Below, in pieces: positions 23,331 through 33,585 of a stretch of 64,000 nt of DNA. The stretch comes from Rhynchospora pubera (lineage: Eukaryota > Streptophyta > Magnoliopsida > Poales > Cyperaceae), in assembly GCA_028095005.1 (NCBI GenBank), contig CM051462.1, positions 84,145,846 through 84,209,845 on the forward strand, given 5' to 3'. Position 1 is the stretch's first letter. Each line of letters starts with the position of its first letter. The notes beneath the pieces are model-generated. The model ran no database searches and had not been told where the DNA came from. It saw only the letters and a list, made by a program, of their open reading frames with translations. The position numbers and the translations under genes are program-made.

Positions 23331-25200
23331 AAGAAAATTAATGATGCAATCAATTTTATAAAATTACTTCCTTCAAAAAAAAAAAAATAATAATAAATAA
23401 GAAACAAGCAAAACAGGATCGTTATTATCCTATCAGTCTTTTTGTTAAGCTTCTATCTTGATTTCTTGTTCCAGCATCTTTAAAATTTTAAAATACAGAA
23501 CTTCTGTTTGGTGGTCTGATGCGTGTTCAAGAAAAATAAAAAAAATAAAAAAAAAACGATTTTGGCAATGTTAAAGTCTCGGTGGATTTTTTAGTCAGCA
23601 TCGAGAACATTTTCAATATTTATTCATGGGCCATAATTTTAACAATATTTTTTCAAACCTGCGGATTACTTCTTCCTAATTCCCAGAAGAGAGGCGGTAC
23701 AGTAAAGGGTCTTCACAGCTGATTATGATCGCCGCATCCTTGGATTCAATTACTAGACCCAAATTGTCTCTATGACCTTGGTGCGTTTATTAAACTCAGA
23801 AATCGTGCTACTTTTTGTGGCAAATTGATCATGGCGGAATAATCTTTTTGTGGCAAATTGGTTTTGACGGAGGCATCAAAAAGCTTTCTTGCAGTCAAAC
23901 ATGCTACTTTTAAAAAAACTGTATAGGCGTCGCATCACAGCTTATGTCATTTGTGCATTGAAAATATCCACTTGGAATATATCCTTTTTATTACGCACAA
24001 TATAAAACTCAATGTATAATAATATTGTTTATCAATTGACATCACTGCTTATGCATGCGTGCATTTGGACTGCTTTAAGTTGAAGTGCAAAAACATGCAT
24101 GATGGCACTTGCCAAATTAAATCGACGAGAAGTCCATACTTATGACGAGAACATGGCCACCATACCCACAGTATGGACTATGGACCTTGGACCTTGGTAC
24201 AATACCGGTTGGCTTCTAATTGATTAATTAAGTGTTTTGTTTTTTGACAGCTTCACTTTTGTAGAGAGCACCAAACCCAAAAGAAAATATAAACTATGAG
24301 AAGAAAGGGAGGCATAGAGAAGGTCAAATGTCAGCACTTTTTGCCATGCATATTTAACGAATATAAGTGACACACTCCCACAAAAGCAGTAGGCTGTATT
24401 ATTGGCTCAGAATGAGCACCTCTGCTAGACCATTGATTATCCTAATATGCCTGTTCAGTAGTTAGATTCAGTTCATATATACTTAATAGAAACAATAACA
24501 ATTATATTTATGTGAATGGAGCATCTTTAGCAAATAATGCAGCAATCAACTGACCATGCTGACAGTACACACTATCTAAAAAGAGGACTTTTCATGAATA
24601 CCTCGGAATGTAAACCTTTCCATTCCAAATTAGCTAATGAAATATTAGTCTTCAACTTTGAAGAGACGGTGCAGATTTTCTCCTAGCCATACGTGAACAA
24701 GTTCTGAAATATTCCTTTTAAAAAGGGAAAATGATTCCCTCTGTGGTGCTATTGAGACGAGAAGATCTAGCTAGGTTCATGATGATACTATATTAGTAAT
24801 TGTTGACTAGTTAGTTGTACTAGCATGAGCATCAGAAAATTAACACATCTGAGGTCATCAGATGTTACATGCTAATACAGTGCATATTGTAACTCGTTTA
24901 ATTGAATGTGTGTGCGACGACAATCAATTATATCGAGTACAAGTTAACAATCTGTACGTAACCTCGGCATTTTCTTTTTCCAGCACTAGTTCTGATCCAC
25001 TGCAAACAGTGATAATTCTCTAGAGCTATAGTTACGTTTTGTTTTCTTTTTGATTAGTTAGCTCTTAAAGATAAACTTATACTTTTTTTATATCCGTACA
25101 TTAATGTTAGCTAATGGTCCCACATATTCCAGGTTTTATTTATTTCTCCTTTTCTTGGTTTTTTTATATATCTAGTTAATAGTGCAAGAGCTTCTGAGCT
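23331..25200. other. Intergenic DNA upstream of CEP-1
   Basis: No gene is seen. The segment about 24290-24440 (AGAGAAGGTCAAATGTCAGC, then a block ending CTAGACCATTGATTATCC) resembles 37890-38080 (ATAGAAGGTCAAAAGTCAAC, ...CCAAGACCATTGATAGCC). That is consistent with duplication of CEP upstream DNA. The similarity is judged by eye. Confidence 0.35.
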
Positions 25201-25201
25201 G

Positions 25202-25208
25202 TATATAA
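25202..25208 (+). promoter_or_regulatory. TATA box of CEP-1
   Basis: TATATAA lies 93 bp upstream of the ATG at 25301. Confidence 0.5.
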
Positions 25209-25300
25209 TGATCTCATTGCAACAGTTGCATATTGAATTAACAAACATCTCATTACCTCTACCTAGCTCTAAGTCTTTCTCCTTCGAACAAGAAACACTC

Positions 25301-25552
25301 ATGGCTAACGTCAAACATACAAGTAAATACATCATTGTAATTTGTTTAGCACTCATAGTCTCATGTGAGGCAAGGAAACTACTTCCAGAGATAAGTGCTA
25401 CAGAAGTTCATCATACTAGCAGAACCAAGAGGTCTCGTAGTACTGTTGCCAAGCCGAGTATGACAACTGATGATAATCGGCCAAGCACGCCCGGCCATAG
25501 CCCTGGTGTAGGACATACTTTTGGAATGAAAGTTGTAGAGAAAAATCTATAG
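25301..25552 (+). CDS. CEP: CEP peptide-hormone precursor, copy 1
   Basis: An intronless gene for 83 residues. Residues 1-24 form a signal peptide (hydrophobic core YIIVICLALIVSC). A basic variable region follows. A single CEP domain, DNRPSTPGHSPGVGH, is at residues 58-72, and a short basic tail (TFGMKVVEKNL) ends the protein. C-terminally encoded peptides are secreted and proteolytically trimmed to about 15 residues, with prolines hydroxylated. In model plants they are sensed by CEPR receptor kinases to control lateral roots and systemic nitrogen demand. All the prolines and the SPGVGH end are present. The second position is Asn, and the fifth is Ser where Thr is common. The start is the first ATG of the frame, preceded by a TATA box at 25202. 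A longer minus-strand frame overlaps the N-terminus but lacks features. Confidence 0.93.
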   Translation: MANVKHTSKYIIVICLALIVSCEARKLLPEISATEVHHTSRTKRSRSTVAKPSMTTDDNRPSTPGHSPGVGHTFGMKVVEKNL

Positions 25553-25845
25553 AGCATCCAACCATTTTTCTTTTTCATTTTTTCCCTTTGTCCTGCTGAT
25601 GTACTAGCCTTGCTTAATTGTGCGTGACTGTAGACATGTAACTGTTTAGCAATTGGAGGCTAGAAATTGGTAATGAAATCAGAAATGCTCTGCTATCCCT
25701 ATATCTACTGTTGAACATTGACACACAACATATAAATAACATTGATGTACTAACCATTGAAATTTTTAATAGTTAATGACATTTAACTTATACATGAGCC
25801 AAAATACAATGCTCGAAGTTCAAGATGAACCAGTATATTCACATG
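25553..25845. other. CEP-1 3' region
   Basis: It contains the likely 3' untranslated region. No other feature is recognised. Confidence 0.4.
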
Positions 25846-26064
25846 GGTGTGTTTGGATGACTAAGGAATAGGGTATAAGAATAAAAATATTCGGTTTGCG
25901 TGCTTATTCTTATTTTTGAGCAACCCAAACAACACAAAAATAAGGAATAAGGGTCCTTATTCCTATAATAACAAAACCATGGTATAAGAATAAGGAATTT
26001 GGATAAACACGCAAACCGAAAATCCTTATTCTTATACCCTATTCCTTAGTCATCCAAACACACC
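25846..26064. mobile_element. Tourist-like MITE, 219 bp
   Basis: The left terminus GGTGTGTTTGGATGACTAAG is mirrored by CTTAGTCATCCAAACACACC. The arms continue as AATAGGGTATAAGAATAA and its complement. It is flanked by ATG on both sides (25843-25845 and 26065-26067). It is closely palindromic throughout and non-coding. Confidence 0.75.
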
Positions 26065-26067
26065 ATG

Positions 26068-28490
26068 ATTAAACCTAGAAGGCTTAATGTTAATGCTGAT
26101 ACATCATATAAATTAATATATATTTTGGCTGTTTGACTGAAAATTATGTTTACTATGGATTTAAAAAACTTCTTCCATATTAACAAATTATTTTCATCTT
26201 TAATTTCTTCGAAAGTAGAAAGTACCAGGTAACCATGCACGTTACCTTATTTTAAGGGATCTGATCCTGGAGTGCGGATACTATCTATTATTTAATTAAT
26301 TATTTTCACCCTTTTAATTTGTTTATATGAAAAAAGCGAAAAAAATAAAACAAATCAAAACATTACCATAGTGGCATCAATCCTCTACTCGATCTAATCA
26401 CTATATATATATAGAACTATAATAAAGTGATGTGATTCTCTAATGAATGTTTAACGCGAGAAAAGTTGGGTATGTTGAATTTTATTTTTTGGTAAAAGGT
26501 TTGTTAATTGATGGCCAGGGGGCGACTGGCGAAGGTGCCCCCAGGCTGCAATTTCATTGGGAAAAAGTTAATGTTACATCAGAAAATTACACAAAAAATT
26601 GATCTACAATATTTGTTTGCTTGAATATAAGTGCCTGATAGCACTTTCATGAAATTTATAAATCCTCTAGTAGTTCAATGACACCTTTCTTATTTTGGAG
26701 ACCTGCCTACTACAATAGTTCACAAATTGTTTTGTTTGCCAAAGAGAACCTAATATTAATTGCTTCTTCATGCTTCTGCTTCAAGCTCTGTTATACCTTC
26801 AGGCCAACAAGAGATGTGGTCACAATATAAAGGTTTTATATAGTCATCAGAATTTTTAATGTTTCTTATATTGGCATCTTTGAAAGTGGCCTTAATAGCT
26901 CAGGGCAGTCAAATACGCTTTTCCAAGTTTGAGTGAAAGGTCGCAGGTTCGAAATACAGCTGGAGGGTCTTTCATAGACATTTAATTTAAAAATAAATTG
27001 GATGGTTTAGACCTCCAATTTATCTTAAAAAAAAACGCTTTTCCAATATAGTTATTTTGAACTATATCTAGTACTCGTGCTGTTAGCAACATGATAATTA
27101 TTGCCAAATTATAAATCTTTGGAAATCATGCAACTTATATGAATGAAGATTCCAAAGTTATTTTTAGAAAAAATCCAATAAATACTTTTTAACTGAATCA
27201 CTGTATTACAAAGTTTTACTGCATCAATTAATTTGTCCAAAGTTTTACTGCATCAATTATAAATGCAAACAACAAAAAACAATTAATTTGTCCAAAGTTT
27301 TACTGCATCACTGTATTACAGTACTCGCATTTCTTCCCTTTTGAGTGGCAAATAGTGTAACAGCACAAGAGGAGAATTGCAAGATCAACAATACAATTCC
27401 AATTGGTGCATGCCAATGGAAGTCATTTCATATTACAACTTGACCTTTACACAATATATATGTTATTCATACTATTTTCTTTTTTACATTCAAAGATCCA
27501 GTTGTGCTAGCCATGTAGACCAAAACCTGAAGTAAATTTGAAAAAAAATCTTGAAAAAATTAGATAGTATTGGGGACGTCAGGTGTCTATGCTCTTCCTC
27601 ATATAAAAAACAGCCATTTGCATAGTGCCTACTGCCTACCTAGCTAGCATGTACGTACACTCTACAAAGGTGCATGTATAGTGGGCTGTTAATGGCTCTG
27701 AGTGAAGTTGAATCCTAAACCATTGACTCCTACTTTACATGACGGCATACAACATGGTCCCCTTGACAAGTGTATACAGTTATAAATAAATATATCTATA
27801 CAAATATTGTATCATTATAAATAGTAATATTGTAATAAGCGTGCAGATCACATAAACTAATTTGTCAAAAGAACTTTTGTCCGATATGATTACATTGAAA
27901 AGTAAACATCATTACAATAGTATCTAATGAAAATTAATTAGAATTTCTTTGTGGAGCCACCACATCAAGTTTATTCTTAGCTTTTTAGCCATGATTGACC
28001 AGATGGAAGGAATCACAAGGTAAACATTTCTATAGAACGACCCTAAAAAAAAAAGTTTTTTGACCCTCAAAAAAACATTTCTATAGAACTAAGGAAGAGG
28101 TTTTGCACATCTAACTGCAATATTTCAGCCATTATGATGATTTAGCTGCAGTGAGTGATGACAGATATGCCTTCTATTTTACTTGTCATATATTGACATC
28201 TTCTCTATCTATTATATAATTGTCAGTTGTTAAGCAGTTAATTACTGCTAATATATACATGCATGAGCAATACAGTTACAACTTACGTTATAGACTTTTC
28301 TTGTTCTATGTTGTTTTACATGATATTTTCAGAACCTTCTCTTATATCTTCAGATTCCTTCTCAAAAGATCTACTTTAACGTCCAACAGTCGCATCAAGT
28401 TGGCATCACGTTACCTTTACCAGTTTACCTTTTTATTTCCACTTTTTAATATTAGTCAGTGGTGTGGTCATTGGAAATGTTAAATTAGTT
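26068..28490. other. Intergenic DNA between CEP-1 and CEP-2
   Basis: It holds SINE S2 (26927-27034) and, at 28022-28089, a 17-bp direct repeat (AAACATTTCTATAGAAC) around a 34-bp A-rich insert that looks like another tiny retro-insertion. Three tandem snippets of TTGTCCAAAGTTTTACTGCA occur at about 27232-27310. The frame at 28220-28483 has no protein features. Confidence 0.4.
26927..27034 (+). mobile_element. SINE-like insertion, copy S2 (108 bp)
   Basis: It is flanked by a perfect 12-bp duplication, ACGCTTTTCCAA (26915-26926 and 27035-27046). The body has a B-box-like GGTCGCAGGTTCGAAAT near its start, then CATTTAATTTAAAAATAAA and a CTTA(A)n tail. The B-box-like segment supports a tRNA-derived SINE lacking its A-box end. 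Confidence 0.7.
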
Positions 28491-28497
28491 CTCTCGC

Positions 28498-28505
28498 TAT
28501 AAATA
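28498..28505 (+). promoter_or_regulatory. TATA box of CEP-2
   Basis: TATAAATA, a canonical plant TATA box, lies 96 bp upstream of the ATG at 28602. Confidence 0.6.
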
Positions 28506-28601
28506 GAGATAGGATCATAACTGTCACAAAGACAACTAACTAATCAACTGTAAGTTTATCCCAGGTATACCCACTCTTATTCTCAAACAACAGAAATACT
28601 C

Positions 28602-28856
28602 ATGGCCAAATCCAATGTCAGAAGCGCATATATCCTGTTGTTTTGTTTAACAATGGTAATCTCATGTGAGGCGAGAAAACTACACCCAGCTGAGAGAAGT
28701 CTTATTCAAGGTGATCATGCTACCGACGCTAAAAGGTCTCTAAATGACGGCATTAATTCGATGGTCGCAGTTACTGATAACCGGCCGACTACACCAGGGA
28801 ATAGCCCAGGAGTAGGTCACCTTTCTGGGCGCAAGAATTTAGAAAAAAGACAATAG
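28602..28856 (+). CDS. CEP: CEP peptide-hormone precursor, copy 2
   Basis: An intronless gene for 84 residues. It has a signal peptide (core AYILLFCLTMVISC), then EARKLHPAERS shared in position with the other two copies. A variable linker follows. A single CEP domain, DNRPTTPGNSPGVGH, is at residues 59-73, and a basic tail (LSGRKNLEKRQ) ends the protein. This copy is closest to the canonical CEP consensus: it has RPT, PGN and SPGVGH, and departs only at Asn in position 2. The mature hormone is expected in the apoplast and xylem. It has its own TATA box at 28498, so it is a separate transcription unit in the same orientation as the other CEP genes. The start ATG is the only one before the signal peptide. 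Confidence 0.93.
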   Translation: MAKSNVRSAYILLFCLTMVISCEARKLHPAERSLIQGDHATDAKRSLNDGINSMVAVTDNRPTTPGNSPGVGHLSGRKNLEKRQ

Positions 28857-29545
28857 AAATTGATGCTAAGTTTGTATGAAATAAGAGATTCTTTTAGGCT
28901 GTTCTTGGAGTACGGAAACTTAAGCTTTTTCGGTTTCATGAATTTTTGTAGTACCAATACACTTGTTTGCATGAAAGATCAGAAAAGTACACTTAACCAC
29001 CTCCTAATACAAGATCTTGTGACAGCTTGATTTCAAATATTCCCGTTGCTTTTCTGAAGAATCCTTTTAATTTGAAATTAATCATTGTTGCGCAGATAGA
29101 GAGGGCAAATAGGAGTTTCCATTTCTTTTAAGCATTGTCGGCTTTACACTGATGAAGTATGAAGATATCATACAAATGTGATACCAGATTTATTAGGCTT
29201 AATTTGAAGTAATTATTTCTTGTTTCATTATATATATATATCTCACAAATGTTCAGTTTAAGAATCTTTTCCGGTCAAGAGAATCATCATCTAAAAGTTG
29301 AACTGATTTTAATAAGATTGAAAGAATATATATGTAACATGATACATGAGAATGCATAAAATTTGAAAAAAAAAAGAAAAAGAAAAGACAAGTAGGGTGG
29401 AATGGTAACTGTATCATCGCAAATAGCTAGATTAGATAGAAACTCATAGAATGTTATAATATCAAGCAAATTAATTGTATATAAACATAAATTCTCTCTT
29501 TTCAAGTCATGGTTATCTGTTGTTCTTCAAAAAGATATATATACA
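28857..29545. other. CEP-2 3' region and AT-rich DNA
   Basis: I recognise nothing beyond a likely 3' untranslated region. Confidence 0.4.
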
Positions 29546-29979
29546 TATATATATAGAGAGAGAATGGCTAACGTGCCATCGATGGCACGGAGGGTCCCGT
29601 GCCATCAAGTCATTTTTCGAGATCCAAAATTCAAACGGTCAATCCAAACCGTTCAAGTTGTTCTCCATATTGAAATATCTTTGGAGACCAAATTTTATAT
29701 TTTTTCGATTTTTTTTGCTATTTATTATGATATTTTTAAAAACATTATGATTAGAGTATTTCAGGCCCTCCAATTTGAAAATATCATAATAAATAACAAA
29801 AAAATTCGAAAAAATGAAAAATTTGGTCTCCAAAGGTATTTCAATATTTTGATCAACTTGAACGGTTTGGATCAACCGTTTGACTTTTGAATTTCAAAAA
29901 ACAAGCCGATAGAAAATTAATGGCACGTGCCATCGATGGCGCGTTAGCCATTCTCTCTCTCTCTCTATATATATATATA
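29546..29979. mobile_element. Long-hairpin foldback MITE, copy H2, with GA/TA ends
   Basis: ATGGCTAACGTGCCATCGAT at 29564 is complemented by ATCGATGGCGCGTTAGCCAT ending at 29951. The inner arms match H1, with the same central block ACCAAATTTTATATTTTT. The hairpin is bordered on both sides by inverted TATATAGAGAGAGA and TCTCTCTCTCTATATA, so the microsatellite itself is part of the palindrome. Confidence 0.7.
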
Positions 29980-30376
29980 GTTTTGCTATGGTGAGTTGCA
30001 ACTCACCAAAGCATTCGTGAGTCGCACTCAAAATTCCGAAATTAAGTTCAAAACGACCGATCCAAACCGTCTAATACAATCTTCCGTTTGAAATCTTTAT
30101 GCAGACCAAATTTTATATTTTTTCAAAATTTTTAAGTATTTTTTTGAAATTTTGGAAAATCATTAATCTAATTAGTTCTGAATCATTAAAAAACAACCGT
30201 TTTTAAAAATCCGAAATAAATACTTAAAAATTTCGAAAAAATGTAAAATTTGGTCTGCATGGAGAATTTAATAGGGAGATCGTATTAGAAGGTTTGGATC
30301 GGTCGTTTTGAACTTAATTTCGAAATTTTGAACGCGACTCACGGACACTTTGGTGAGTTGCAACTCACCATAGCAA

Positions 30377-30416
<40 letters not shown>
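29979..30416. mobile_element. Long-hairpin foldback MITE, copy H3
   Basis: The left arm TTTTGCTATGGTGAGTTGCA is mirrored at 30355-30380, followed by a TA microsatellite (to 30416). The inner arms contain GACCAAATTTTATATTTTTT and its complement. The element abuts H2 directly, sharing the TA tract between them. Confidence 0.7.
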
Positions 30417-30419
<3 letters not shown>

Positions 30420-32632
30420 TTTCTGCTGATATCAGGTTCTAATATACGTGTCCCTCAGACCCTCACCACAATAAACCATATGAAAATCATAGCTTTTGTT
30501 GAATTTCCCTGTCAGTTGTGTGTCGTCGGTACTTAGAAAGTTTCGATACATAATAATGATAATATAATTAATAGAAGATAATATTCTCAATAGAAAGTTC
30601 AAATAAGAAGGGAAAAACAAAAAAGCTTGATGTTGACAGTTATATGGTCATATAGGGCATACAACTTTACAAAAAAAGTGCTTCGGTTTATATTATACAA
30701 AATCTCCAGCGCAGCAATATTGAATTAACGCTTAGGATTAAACTCACATAACTCGATAGGCTGAAATACACACATATAATCTAAACAGAAATGATAACAG
30801 TTTTGCTATTGTTTGAACAAAATGAACACATAAAATAGACAAAGTGTACATATAGTAGATCAAAGTGAACACATAAAATAAATAAGTTCAATAAAAATAA
30901 GTTGAATATATATATATAAATCTGAACAAGCGATGACAAAACTTATTTGTTGTATGTATTCGATTTGATCTTTTATATGGTCACATAGTCTATTTTATAT
31001 ATTCATTTTGTTCAAGCAATGGTAAGTGATGACAAAATTGTAAATAACAGTCAATAATTTTCTAATCTAATTGGTTTTAATCAGCTATTATAACTGCTAT
31101 CGCTAAATAAACCATCGATGTCATCGTTGTTGTATGTTGCAAATGTTCAGTTTAATAATAACAAGTGTCCAATTTAATAATAAGAAGTGTTCACTTAAAT
31201 GCGTCAGAGTCGCACCAGAGTCAGAGTCGCGCGTGGGTCAAGAGGTGCGCTAGGAGGCAGGGGTAGAGTCAGAAATTTGAACCGGATCGGTTCATGACTC
31301 CTTTTAATTTTTTCATGTGTTTTTTGTCTGGTTCAAGACCCCTTCGCTTGGTTTTTTTTTATAAAGTTATATTTCATGTTGCAACTAACTGAACATTTAT
31401 ATTTAAATAACTAAATATTTGTACTTATTAAACTGAATATTCATACTTACTAAACTAAACATTTATACTTAATAAAATAAACATGTTTGCTCATAACATT
31501 TATATTTTCTGTTGCAACTAACTGAACATTTATACTCAATTAACAAAACATTTGTACTTATCCAACTGAACTTTTTGGCAAAAAAAAAAAAAAACAAAAT
31601 GAACAAAATGAACATAGTGAACATAGCGAACACTTATAAAACAGTGAACAATTCTACTACAAAGTGAACATTTATATCTACTAAAGTGAACACTTATAAT
31701 AACGAAATGAACAAAAAATGCGCGCTGGGTGAGTAGAGGAGATAGAGCGCTGCTCAGCGAACGCTAACTGCAATGGCAGTAATCAATTTCCATAATTGAC
31801 TAATGTTTCCTAAGCTATACATACTGGAATGTACAAGTCATATATCTAAAAAATTGCTATAAGATAATGATATCAAGTATATATGTTTATGTAATTAAAA
31901 AAGGCCATATTTAGTGTATATAAGTAGTTTAATCTTCGGATGCAAGGGAAAATTAAGTAAAGATTGATTACAGAATAAATATATAATAATTTAGATATTA
32001 AGTGAAAAGAAACTTTTTTTTAAAATTTTATATCCGACAAATGCTGAAGTGCGTCAAGCACATCTTCCACTAGAAATTAAATTTGGTGAGCTGAATTAAT
32101 GAATTAATATATTTGCTGCTATCTTAAAAATTCTCTTCGGGTACTTATACGCTAAACTTTGCTGTCTTCTGAGGTGGATTTCCATGAACTTATAATATAT
32201 ATACAGCTAACTTAGAAATTGCAAGACAAAAGCGAGACTACAAAATTTAAAGGACCAAATTGAAAAATGAATGTTTCTCCTTCTCCAAAATTTCAAATCG
32301 GGTTCGGATACATTTTGTATGATTTATTCTTCACAGGAAAAGAAAGCCTACAATTTATGCCCGCATGGATCTCTGTAAAGTCTCAATTCACGAATCAAGT
32401 CCTTTTCATGGGGCCTTTACGGGCCTAATCCGAGCTTGCTTGTCCCACAAAATTAAGAGCAATATTAAAATATTCACGAATTTCGAAAATATTTCAAAAT
32501 AATTAGAATTATATAAATAGTATTGCAATATCGGTTTGAAAACCGATACTAGTTTTTGGGTTTATATATTCTTAAAATTAGTTAGATTCTACCTAACCGT
32601 ACTTCCCAAAATCAAGCTGACACATTTACCTC
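30417..32632. repeat. Repeat-rich intergenic DNA with GTTCA-motif elements
   Basis: 30798-31040 is a weak inverted-repeat element (left TTTTGCTATTGTTTGAACAA, right complement TTGTTCAAGCAATGG) bordered by ATAACAG on both sides. 31120-31740 is a reversed copy of the 11.6-12.2 kb repeat, with GAACATTTATAC motifs and GCAGGGGTAGAGTC. The remainder shows no gene. Confidence 0.5.
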
Positions 32633-33031
32633 GGACCAGGATGCTCGACAGTCCTTAAAAAAGACTGTACCAAACAACCATTTGTCTTTCTTTTTAAAAT
32701 TTAAAATTTTGAAATTTCAAATGTTGAATTTAAATAGCTGATTTTGTTAAATTTTACGGGTGATGCATTTTCAGATAAGTTTAATAAAATTTAGAATCGA
32801 TTTGATACTTGATTAAGTGACCAAATTAAGAACGTACTAGAATTAATCAGTGATAGTTAACCATGTTCGTTTATTTGTTGAGCACTTCATATAGTATCAA
32901 ATTAACTCTAAAATTTATAGAACTTATATAAAAACGCGTCGTAGATTCAACATTTGAATTTTTCAAATTTTTTATTTTTTTTAAAAGCAAATGGTTGTTT
33001 GTTTGGTACCGTCGAGGATCGATCCTTGTGC
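32633..33031. mobile_element. MULE-type MITE with 10-bp target duplication
   Basis: The left end GGACCAGGATGCTCGACAG pairs imperfectly with the right end, whose complement reads GCACAAGGATCGATCCTCGA. Inner arms around ACCAAACAACCATTTG are complementary. A perfect 10-bp repeat, CATTTACCTC, flanks it (32623-32632 and 33032-33041), within the 9-11 bp range of Mutator-like elements. Confidence 0.65.
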
Positions 33032-33164
33032 CATTTACCTCAATCCGCTGCCACTTTTAGCTTTTATGACTCTGGATCTGCTACTTTGGTCCAATGCATC
33101 AATTTGCGCTGACATGCTGCTCTTTTTTTTTTCAGAAAATAAAAGAGTTGTTCTCAAATACAAC

Positions 33165-33202
<38 letters not shown>

Positions 33203-33585
33203 ACCTATGGTGCATACTAATGTACGGAAGCTTCGGTGCATACTGATCCGAACTCTTGGATCTGTTTCAAAATGACCGATCCAAACCATCCAATATGATC
33301 TTTCTATTATAATCTCCTTGCCGACTAAATTTTATATTTTTTCGAAATTTTTAAGTATTTTTTTCAAATTTTAGAAAATCGCTAATCTAATTTTTTCAGA
33401 ATCGTTAAAAAATAGCAGTTTTTAAAAATCCGAAAAAAATACTTTAAAATATCGAAAAAATGTAAAATTTGGTCGGCAAGGAGATTTTAATAGAGAGATC
33501 ATATTGGACAGTTTGGATCGGTCATTTTGAAACAGATCCAAGAGTTCGGATCAGTATGCACCGAAGCTTCCGTACATTAGTATGC
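33165..33585. mobile_element. Long-hairpin foldback MITE, copy H4
   Basis: The left arm GTGCATACTAATGTACGGAA is mirrored by TTCCGTACATTAGTATGC ending at 33585. The inner arms carry GACTAAATTTTATATTTTTT and its complement AAAATGTAAAATTTGGTC. (TA)n(GA)n precedes the left arm. Confidence 0.7.

Noticed and set aside
26886..26926. tRNA gene suggested by an A-box-like TAGCTCAGGGCAG upstream of the GGTTCGAAA box
   Set aside because: The precise 12-bp duplication shows that the SINE starts after this motif. No cloverleaf with paired acceptor ends can be formed.
29564..29890. Frames MANVPSMA... shared by H1 and H2
   Set aside because: The matching peptides on both copies and both strands come from the hairpin repeat, not from a conserved protein.
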